Below the pieces are notes generated by a model. The model had not been told where the DNA came from. It saw only the letters and a program-made list of their open reading frames with translations, and did no database searches. The position numbers and the translations under genes were made by a program. 64,000 nt of DNA from NCBI GenBank assembly GCA_025667525.1, contig CM046876.1:483310557-483374556 (forward strand), written 5' to 3'. Every line of letters begins with the position of its first letter. Position 1 is the first letter of the stretch. This document shows, piece after piece, positions 57,201 to 64,000 of the stretch. This DNA is from Glebionis coronaria (Eukaryota > Streptophyta > Magnoliopsida > Asterales > Asteraceae).

Positions 57201-57670
57201 TTGATAGTCGTAAAAGCACTTCTGGTAGCATACAATTTCTAGGGGAAGACAAGCTTGTCAGCTGGTCGTCAAAGAAGCAGGATTGCACCTCGCTCTCATC
57301 AGCTGAAGCCGAATATGTGGCTCTATCCGCGTGTTGTGCTCAAGTCCTCTGGATGAGAACTCAACTCACGGATTATGGCTTCCACTTTGATAAAATACCT
57401 ATGTATTGTGACTCAAAGTCGGCCATAGCCATATCTTGCAATCCGGTTCAGCACTCCCGCACCAAGCACATCGACGTCAGATATCACTTCATCAAGGAAC
57501 AAGTGGAACGCGGCATCGTGGAATTATACTTTGTCAGAACTGAGTACCAGCTGGAAGACTTGTTTACAAAAGCTCTATCGAAAGATAGGTTTGCATATCT
57601 CGTTGGCCGTCTTGGTATGAAGTATATGACTCCAGAAGACTTGGAGGTTTTGGCAAATGAAGCTGCTTGA
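54299..57670 (+). CDS. pol: COP-2 integrase-RT-RNase H polyprotein (no gag, no protease)
   Basis: Open from 54299; family homology begins at 54353 ([22 protein letters not shown], the region between protease and integrase). The first in-frame ATG is at 54566 ([16 protein letters not shown]). From 54431: integrase zinc region [10 protein letters not shown]...CELGKAK (about residues 57-98), D in [10 protein letters not shown] (119), D in VRTDRGTEF (183), E in [12 protein letters not shown] (219); a low-complexity linker; RT with [11 protein letters not shown] (667) and YVDDIIFGS (753); RNase H with SDSDHAGC (916) and SAEAEYVAL (956); end LEVLANEAA at 57670. All catalytic residues I can name are present and there are no stops. 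It lacks its own Gag and protease. Confidence 0.95.
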   Translation, partial: NPSLSKKFRRPHRASVGCITIKRVYYVEGLNHNLFSVGQFCDADLEVAFRKSTCYVRDYDGNELLTGSRGSDLYTVTLQDTSSTNPICLMAKASSSQAWLWHQRLSHLNFDTINLLSKNDIVTGLPKLKFVKDHLCSSCELGKAKRKSFKTKTTPSSKGRLELLHMDLCGPMRVESINGKKYILVIVDDYSRYTWTFFLRSKDETPEVLKNFLKMIQRNLQAQVLTVRTDRGTEFLNKNLQSYFQEEGIEHQTSIARTPEQNGVVERRNRTLVEAARTMLSASKLPLFFWAEAIATACYTQNRSLVIPRHEKTPYHIINSRKPTVKFFHVFGSLCYILKDGENLDKMKEKGDACIFVGYATLSKGYRVYNKRTKIIVETIHVNFDELPQMVLDHNSSSPAPQCPAMAPTHNSVCPVQECQQSTPTADSTDTTHMNELVDLYDPMFDEYYYGNNQVVSKPSAVNTADAPSQSQQDTTASTSATVAQETIPLVIQQTQETVIQPTSPTINAEGGNNNQAVDAQPDDEEFINPFGTPVHEVGESSTQHVDPSNMHTFYQPYPSTHHWTRDHPLVQVIGNPSQSVRTRRQLETDGDVCMYALTVSSTVPTNIKQAMTDHAWIESMQDEIHQFERLNVWELVDRPYGMSILDFKWIWKNKLDEEQTIIKNKSRLVVKGYRQQEGIDYDESFAPVARLEAVRIFLAYAAHKGFTVFQMDVKTAFLNGHLKEEVYVNQPEGFVDPHHPDKVYRLKKAVYGLKQAPRAWYEELSNFLVSKGFSKGSIDPTLFTNKYGDDIMLVQVYVDDIIFGSTNPKLSKRFEKLMHSRFEMSMMGELKFFLGLQIHQSPRGIFINQAKYAQEILKKHGMTSCARVSTPLSTTSLDADLYSYPVDQTRYRSMIGSLMYLTASRPDIHHATCYCARYQARPTQKHLKEVKRIFRYLKNTIHMGFWHPRETGFHLTAFSDSDHAGCLDSRKSTSGSIQFLGEDKLVSWSSKKQDCTSLSSAEAEYVALSACCAQVLWMRTQLTDYGFHFDKIPMYCDSKSAIAISCNPVQHSRTKHIDVRYHFIKEQVERGIVELYFVRTEYQLEDLFTKALSKDRFAYLVGRLGMKYMTPEDLEVLANEAA

Positions 57671-57701
57671 TATTCTCTCATAATGACTTCTAGGCGCATC
57701 A

Positions 57702-57985
57702 CAGCTTAGAACTCGGACCTAAACTAAGGAAAGTTTATCTCGGACGATAACTTATCCTTCTCAACGAGAAATTCATATTTCTCGGTCATGAGCTTCTCAT
57801 AAAAACATTCAAAGTTTTTAAGTTCATGAAAAACGATTTCTAAGTAAATGTCAGCTTAGAACTCGAACTTCAACTTAAGGAAAGTTTATCACGGATGATA
57901 ACTTATCCTTCACAACGGGAAATTTATTTTTCTCGGTCATGAGCTAGTCACAAAACAATCAAAGTTTTGAGCTCATGAAAAACGG
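57702..57985 (+). repeat. ~150-bp tandem duplication after COP-2 pol
   Basis: Both copies start CAGCTTAGAACTCG, contain AAGGAAAGTTTATC and TTCTCGGTCATGAGCT, and end TCATGAAAAACG. The second starts at 57852. Confidence 0.85.
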
Positions 57986-59311
57986 ACCCGAAAGGGGAGT
58001 GTACGTTTCAGTGCGCTTTCCCTAAGCAACAGAAGAGAAGTCTTCTATCCTGATTATTTTAAAACCGTTGAACACAATTTTTCAAGAATTTCTCAAAAGG
58101 TTTTTCTAAATCTTTCAAAATTGTGTGTTCAACACTCCCATCCTCATAAGTGGTTTTTATATCTCAAAATTGTCATATGTTATTTTTGATCAATTTTTGA
58201 GGGGGAGCGTTTTAAAATCAAGCCTTTTAATGTTGTTGGGTACATCTCTAAAATTGTCATATTTTATGTATCCAACACATTCCGAAAATGATATGAAATT
58301 GTCAAATGTGATATATTATATCGGAAAAGGCACTCAACTCCGTACCTCAACATATTTTGTGGTGTCGTTTTTCTAAAATTCTGTCAAATTTTGTCTCAAG
58401 ACACACATATATTGTTGAGGGGGCGCGACCCGACTGAAAATGTTCCATGATTCATGCATGCACACATGTTTCTCTCCCAACGATTTTTCGGAAAATGTCA
58501 TATTTTAATCAATTGGTATCTCTAATATTATATTTTTATATTAGAGATAGGGGGAGAAAATGTGATTAAAATGTAATATATCGCAACAAGTGATCTTAAA
58601 GACTCAAGTGCAACTCTTTCCTTCACATGCCAAACTATTTCGTATATCGATGCATGTGTGTAGGGGGAGCTTTTCGAAAAGATAAAACTTTCAAAGTGTT
58701 AAAAGTTTTGATTTTTATCAAGCACTTTGAATGGTTTTCAATGGTTTTATGGTTACGATCTTTACCCAAAACAACCTACTATCCACGACGGAACAATGGA
58801 GTCAAAAGGTGGTTTAGGATAGGAAACTAAGTCCTATGATCCAACCAGAACCGGAGGGATCTACCCAAGGACATTCCATAGCTAGAAATAGTTGTCCTTA
58901 GGAAAGATGGAGTGGAATGAAGCTGAATGCGGACCAAGTACTTAAGTTAGCACTGGAACAATCACAACAAGGTGCTAATGATGACGTATTGGTAAGCATT
59001 GAAGGAGTTGAATATTCTATGCAACTTAGGCAGAAACCGGGTCAATACATCTATTGAAGACAAGTCATCATGGACCCAGTGATGCAATGCACAACCCTTC
59101 CCAGCCATTCGAGTTTCTCTCAAAAGAAACTTGTCTCATTGTCACGGAGATCAACACGTATCTATTGACTTTCTCACTCCGAGTCAGTTAATATTGAAAA
59201 GGTGGCAGTCTGCTCCAGCCTCCGAATACCAAAATGCACTTATTGAGTCTAGAGCCAAACGAGATCTATCTATCATCTCATTAGGACACAATCGAGTCCT
59301 ACGCATTATCC

Positions 59312-59700
59312 TTGTGATATTGCCAGAACATCTGAGTGATACGATTCACAATGAAGATGGAAATCCTGCTTAAGCCAACATCAAACAAGCTCATGGTAGG
59401 TAACTTGTGCGATTCTACACGAATCAAACTTGTGAGAACTGGAAAGCAACTAAGTTTGGATTCTTAATTGATTCAAACTTGATTCCAGGTTTCTTCGCAA
59501 AATCCATGTGATCTTGCCAGAACATTCAGAGCGACACTCACTAGTGTTCACAGTGACGAATGGAAATCCTTCCAGTGTCAACATCAAACAGCACTGCGGT
59601 AGGTAACTCGCAAGATTCTCTATGAATCAAGCTTGTGACAAACTGGAAAGCAACAATGGTGCGATTCTTTTAGAATCAAACTTGTTCCAGGAAATCTGAA
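59312..59700 (+). repeat. Imperfect ~195-bp tandem duplication in the COP-2 3' region
   Basis: Copies start GTGATATTGCCAGAACAT (59312) and GTGATCTTGCCAGAACAT (59508) and each include ACATCAAACA and ACTGGAAAGCAAC. Orthologous to the dimer in COP-1 at 46878-47270. Confidence 0.8.
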
Positions 59701-60276
59701 TTGACGACTCTAATCAGACGGATAATCTATCCTTATGATTCACTCTTTACGTTCGCAGTCTGCTTTGAGACGGTCGAGTAAAGAGAACTGGCTACTACCG
59801 CCGGGAAACCCTGTCAAGGAGGTTCTTAATCGAATCTATCTGATCACAGGTACGGTATTTAATACCGTTTAACGGTCTTTACCGACCGGAGGTAAAACGC
59901 TACCGAGTTAGGGTGAAATGTTCAAAGCCATTTCATCCGTGTCTATATATGTTGCTGCATATTAAGAAGGTGGCGTAGCTGTGCAACCGATGTCGATTCA
60001 GAAGTCACAAGAGCACAAGATGGCGATAATCAAGATACCTAAGAATGTAAGAATGTAATAGGTCATCTTAGTCACAAGGAGTACAGATGAAGATCTCAAG
60101 CACTCAAAGTCAAATGACAAAGGCTCAAGTTAAAGATCACGAAAGCATGAAGGAACAAAGCTGTTACAAACAAGATCAAGACCAAGATACAAGACCAAAG
60201 CAGGAAGATCTCCTCTACAAGAATGTATTCACTCAATCATCTTATGCTTTTTAAGCTTTTTAAGATGACCGATACA

Positions 60277-60287
60277 TTGGGGGAGAT
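60277..60287 (+). other. COP-2 polypurine tract
   Basis: TTGGGGGAGAT immediately upstream of the 3' LTR. Confidence 0.92.
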
Positions 60288-60644
60288 TGTTAGCCTTATA
60301 TTTTATATAGTCGAACAAGAATGTAATAGGTCATCTTAGTCGTTATTGGTCATGTATTGTAATAGGTTAGTCGGGAAAACCGGGCTTGGACTTTAAGCTA
60401 ATATTGTATAAGTTAGGGGCGTAAGCCCAAAACAAAGCCAAGCCCGGCCCAAGGAAACAAAGCCCACGGCCCAAAAGGCCAAGGGTATATAACCCTCTTT
60501 CACATGTGAAAGAGGGTGTTGGTTCATTTCATAAAACACATAGTTTTAGTGTAAACCTTCCACTTCTCTCTCTACTTTCTCTTTCTACTTTTCTTCTATT
60601 TCTCTCTCTAAGAATCTTGTGTTATGGATTGATTGGGAACAACA
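60288..60644 (+). repeat. COP-2 3' LTR
   Basis: 357 bp, no difference from 52171-52527 found on a base-by-base read. Hairpin at 60492-60517. Confidence 0.95.
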
Positions 60645-60649
60645 AATCA

Positions 60650-63246
60650 GGAGCTTGCTAAAACGGATTTTAGAATTCGCTTCCATATGGACAAAGATCT
60701 CATTACAGCACCAACCTACATGTTAAATGAAGAAAACCCTAGTACACTTCCTACACTTGTCAAAATGGAAGGACCTAAGGAAATTCCAAAGGATCTTCCA
60801 CCTGTTAGCACTGTATGGTTAAACTTGCAAGAGATTAATAAACACTTTGCTAGTTTTGACAAGGTCATTTTGGAATGTACGACTTCAAATGGCTTAAACG
60901 CCGGAGAATGGGCTTTCGAACACATGAACGAGGTGTTTAAGAATGAGATTAATCCGTTTGTCGAAAGTCTAAAAGGAAGTTTTGCATCTCTTTCAGAAAA
61001 TCTTCAGTTTGAAATTGGAGAAGTTCAAAAAGTGTTTTATGAAATGGACACCACTTACGAACTACAATTAATTGAAAAGGAAAAGATTTTATCCGAATAT
61101 GACCGATTCTTGTCCCAAGTAATTTCGTGTGATGTGCTTACTACTGTAAATGTTAATTATTCGAATGAGCTTACATCCGCTATGATTAAATGTGATGCTG
61201 TGAATATATGTGATGATGTTTGTGATCTCTCTGTAAATGTTGCTGATACTGTAAATGAGGTAGATAATCATTCTTGTCACGAGTCTAACGCTGAATTTTT
61301 AAAGCTTCAAGATTCTTACAATTTACTTTCAAAACGCTTTAATCAGCTTGAACAACATTGTATATCTTTAGAATTAAAACAACAAACTCAAAATGAGGAT
61401 CTTTTGATAACAAATGGTTGTGAAAACAGTGTTGAGACGAGTGACAAGATGATTGAAATAGTTAAGGCATTAGAGGAAGAGATTATGAGGTTAAAGAGAG
61501 ATGTGTCATCAAATGAAACACTAAAATTGGAACTAGAGGCTGCAGAGTCTAAAAACCAGGACTTAGAAATTAGACTTTCGTCTATTCTAGGGGAGATGGA
61601 TCGGGCAAGACAGGGACTATCCGCTCTTTATGGTTCAATAGAAGAATACTTAGCTTTTAATGCAGCACAACAACAATCTTATGTTGAACAACTGAACCAA
61701 AAGTGTGAGGAAATCTCTGACTTAAACATCCAGCTCATTGACAAAAACATGGTTTTGGCCGAGTTAAAGGAGACACTTCTTCTCACCCGACAAGAAGTTG
61801 TTAATAACTTAGCTACCAACTCTGCACCGTCCTCTAGTGCTCCAACAACCAAGTCAGTAGTGCTTTATAAGAACCCGCTCCATAAGAAAAACCCGGTTAC
61901 CTACGATGATTATATGAGGAATGCAATTAAACATGTAGATCTTGTTAGGGATATTTTAGACGATCTTTATGCCTTAGATCCCTCAAGTAGCTACTATTAT
62001 TCATCTCATGAATATATTAAGCGAGTTCAATATTGCTTAGCATATTTTCAATACATAGGTAAACCAGGTTCTGCACTACTCACTAATCGACCCATTGCTG
62101 TAACTCCATTCAATAAGACCCAGGAGCAAAACCGTCATTGGCACCATCAAGTAAGGCACCTTTAAAATTTGTTGCTAATGTTCCCACTTTTCCTTCTACA
62201 GGAGTAAAAGAGTCTACTAAGGCTAAAGGATCGCCACTCAAGAAAGATAAGATCAAGCCCTCCACTAGTAGTACCAACAAGAAGAAAGTAGAAGCTCACC
62301 ATAGGAATGTTAGTTCAGATTTAAATAAAAAGAATCATGTTAAGACTAAAAGCTCTGCGCCTGTGCAGTAGCCTAAACCATTTGTGAATTCTAATTTGAA
62401 ATGTTGGAATTGTAATGAATGTATGTTTTCCCAACGTCATGATTTGTGTCTTATTGATCATGTGAATGAAATGAATGCCATTAGGAATGATCTTGAATGG
62501 AAGCCAACTGGTAGAACTCGTGCCCAAGTTGGCTGGCAATGGCAATCCCACTGGTAGGACCTTTACATTAGATGGAACAATGTGCCCTTTAACTAGGAAT
62601 GCATCCATTGAGGTTAGGTCTCAGCGTCCTTTAGTTACGAACACTAGCACAAAAGTATGGAAACAACGCCCTTTAATTAGGTCAGCCCCCACTATAGTGC
62701 CTATCAGTGAAGAAATACCTCAGGATTTAAGCCAACTAGAATCTACACCACCAACTAGGAAGAAGGCTAGGAAATCTAAGAAACCTAAAATTAGCAAATC
62801 TAAGATTATTAAATCTGTACCTGCTAATAACAAGGAACATTCAGATTCCGATACCTCTACATTGTCCTCGTCTGGTGATATTTTCAGGTGGTCCAAATCA
62901 TCCTCTGGTATTTGGACTCCGGTTGTTCAAAGCATATGACCGGAGATCGCTCGATGCTCCGAAATTTCGTCAGCAAGTTTCTTGGAACGATTAAATTCGG
63001 TAATGATCATATTGCAAAGATAATGGGGTATGGTGAATATCAGATTGGAAACATTACGATTTCAAGGGTATACTATGTAGAAGGTCTTGGTCATAATTTA
63101 TTTTCAGTAGGACAGTTTTGTGATTCTAACCTAGAGGTTGCTTTTCGACAACATACTTGTTTCATCCGCAACTTGGAAGGAAAAGACTTGTTGAAGGGAT
63201 CTCGTGGTGCAAATCTTTATACGTTGTCCCTACAAGACATGATGGC
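60650..63246 (+). pseudogene. COP-3 gag spacer, protease and start of the integrase region (broken)
   Basis: Resumes the COP-3 frame after COP-2 (ELAKTDFRIRF). About 500 residues form a charged, coiled-coil-rich spacer (KALEEEIMRLKRDV, LELEAAESKNQDLEIRL, EQLNQKCEEISDLNIQL). A frameshift near 62150, an in-frame TAG at 62369-62371 and shifts near 62520 and 62910 follow; between them are a Cys-rich CWNCNECMFSQRHDLC and the WKPTGR repeat region. The protease motif LDSGCSKHMTG is at about 62910-62940, then FVSKFLGTIKFGNDHIAKI and [18 protein letters not shown]. Cut by COP-4 at 63247 after SLQDMMA. Confidence 0.88.
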
Positions 63247-63568
63247 TGTTGGAAATACGTTTTACGTATTAAGAAGGATCGGTCACTCCAACGATAGTCC
63301 ATGTAATAGCTCGTAGTTTAGTTAATATCTTTGTTAAACAAACAAAGTCAAGCCTAGCCTACAACATGTGTAGGCTGGCCCAACATTGTAAGCCCAAGCC
63401 CATCACAAGGCTTGGGTATATAAACCCTCTCCTTTGATGGAGAGGGTGGTGTGGTTTCATATTTTTCACATAGTAAACATTTCTTTCTCTCTCTAGCTTT
63501 GTGTGAAATCCACCATCTCTCTATCTCTTTCTCTCTCTAGAAACATAAGCAAGATTTACAATCCTACA
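63247..63568 (+). repeat. COP-4 5' LTR
   Basis: TGTTGGAAAT...ATCCTACA. 5' palindrome AATACGT-ttt-ACGTATT; TATATAAA at 63417-63424; perfect hairpin ACCCTCTCC / GGAGAGGGT at 63424-63447; CT-rich tracts downstream. Confidence 0.87.
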
Positions 63569-63570
63569 AA

Positions 63571-63583
63571 TGGTATCAAGAGC
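63571..63583 (+). other. COP-4 primer binding site (variant)
   Basis: TGGTATCAAGAGC, the same one-base-longer variant as in COP-3. Confidence 0.82.
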
Positions 63584-63833
63584 CATGGGATGATTGTATT
63601 GTTCATGTGTTTGTGTTCTTGATTCATACGCCATTTTTGATCCATTTTCACACGTCCAATTTTTTTTTTTTGTGTTTTTGATGGTTTTTTCTTGATACAA
63701 ATCTTCTACATAGTTGTGGTAGGGATTTGGTATAGTTACTTTGGCTAAAAACACAAAATTTTTGGGTGTTTTGATCATTTTTTGGCTTAAAATCACGAAT
63801 TGGTTGAGTTTTGTCCGAGAAAAGTGGAAATTA

Positions 63834-64000
63834 TTCCGATCTGGTCATCGGAAAGGGGTTTATAGTACATTCCGATCAGTGTAATCGGAATAGGGTTTAG
63901 GTATTCCGATCACAGCATTCTGATTGGTATTCAGATTGGTATTCCGATTGGTATTCAGATTGGTATTCAGATTGGTATTCAGATTGGTATTCAGATTTGG
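63834..64000 (+). repeat. COP-4 leader word array grading into a 12-bp tandem repeat
   Basis: It starts with spaced ATTCCGATC words (with two reversed ATCGGAA) and from about 63920 becomes a nearly perfect tandem of GGTATTCAGATT (about six units) that runs off the window. Confidence 0.9.

Larger units (their letters stand above)
57671..60276 (+). other. COP-2 3' non-coding region
   Basis: 2.6 kb, no protein-like frame. It contains two tandem duplications (57702-57985 and 59312-59700), at least four GGGGGAG-type tracts (near 57995, 58202, 58550, 58663), and a 25-bp copy of LTR sequence at 60049-60073. Confidence 0.8.
52171..60644 (+). mobile_element. COP-2: recently inserted copia element lacking gag and protease
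   Basis: LTRs of 357 bp that are identical by eye, perfect AATCA duplication at 52166-52170 and 60645-60649, exact primer site, polypurine tract TTGGGGGAGAT. The 1.8-kb leader runs directly into the integrase zinc region; gag and protease are absent. The integrase-RT-RNase H frame is unbroken for over 1100 codons. The 3' region is homologous to COP-1. Insertion restores the COP-3 frame when removed. It must have been packaged by proteins from a related element. Confidence 0.95.
48445..64000 (+). mobile_element. COP-3: Ty1/copia retrotransposon, 3' end beyond the window
   Basis: 5' LTR, primer site, leader array, gag with zinc knuckle and long coiled-coil spacer, then protease and the start of the integrase region. 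It is cut by COP-2 (52171-60649 including duplication) and by COP-4 from 63247. The RT end and 3' LTR are not in the window. Confidence 0.88.
63247..64000 (+). mobile_element. COP-4: copia-type element, only its 5' end in the window
   Basis: A 322-bp LTR, a primer site and a leader with a word array, inserted in the COP-3 pre-integrase region. The expected left duplication would be ATGGC (63242-63246); the right side is outside. The LTR is related to that of COP-3. Confidence 0.85.

Noticed and set aside
1..64000. Host protein-coding gene, rRNA, bacterial operon, phage or defence system
   Set aside because: All interpretable frames match retrotransposon domains; splice-like introns occur only in the antisense gene of TAT-1.

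Overview
This is plant nuclear DNA made of nested LTR retrotransposons. I see no host gene, rRNA gene, CRISPR array or prokaryotic feature. The gag and pol proteins read like the Ty1/copia, Athila-type and Tat-type Ty3/gypsy proteins common in Asteraceae; that family assignment is from remembered motifs, not from a search. The sequence is AT-rich, and every reading frame longer than about 150 codons that I could interpret belongs to an element.

Layout, with names used only here. The outermost element GYP-A (+, Athila-like) runs from the left edge: long 5' LTR to about 4358, tRNA-Asp-type primer site, and a gag-protease frame at 5108-12170. Three copia-type elements sit in it: COP-N1 (minus, 6697-10589, non-coding), COP-1 (+, 12440-48227) and COP-3 (+, 48445 to beyond 64000). 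COP-1 carries GYP-B (minus, Athila, 13552-28133) in its leader and TAT-1 (+, Tat lineage, 29287-40243) in its gag. GYP-B carries COP-N2 (minus, 19458-22691, non-coding) inside its reverse transcriptase. COP-3 carries COP-2 (+, 52171-60644) in its gag spacer and COP-4 (+, 63247 to beyond 64000) between protease and integrase. Perfect 5-bp target duplications flank COP-N1, GYP-B, COP-N2, TAT-1 and COP-2. Removing COP-N1, COP-N2, TAT-1 or COP-2 plus one duplication puts the two halves of the host frame in register.

Most coding regions are dead from in-frame stops and frameshifts. The exception is COP-2: identical LTRs by eye, an exact initiator-Met primer site and an uninterrupted integrase-RT-RNase H frame, but no gag or protease. 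It looks like a recent insertion that depended on proteins from another element. TAT-1 carries an antisense gene between integrase and 3' LTR with its own TATA box and three credible introns.

The most unusual structure is outside the genes. Six elements (COP-1, COP-2, COP-3, COP-4, COP-N1 and the unrelated GYP-B) carry arrays of a short CG-containing word of the type ATTCCGAT. In each case the array lies in the 5' transcribed leader and reads mostly on the sense strand of its own element. Second, the LTR promoters of seven families have a perfect or near-perfect hairpin directly 3' of the TATA box, different in sequence but alike in form; COP-N2 has one spanning the TATA box. Third, the 3' non-coding regions of several elements hold multiple polypurine-tract-like G-runs.
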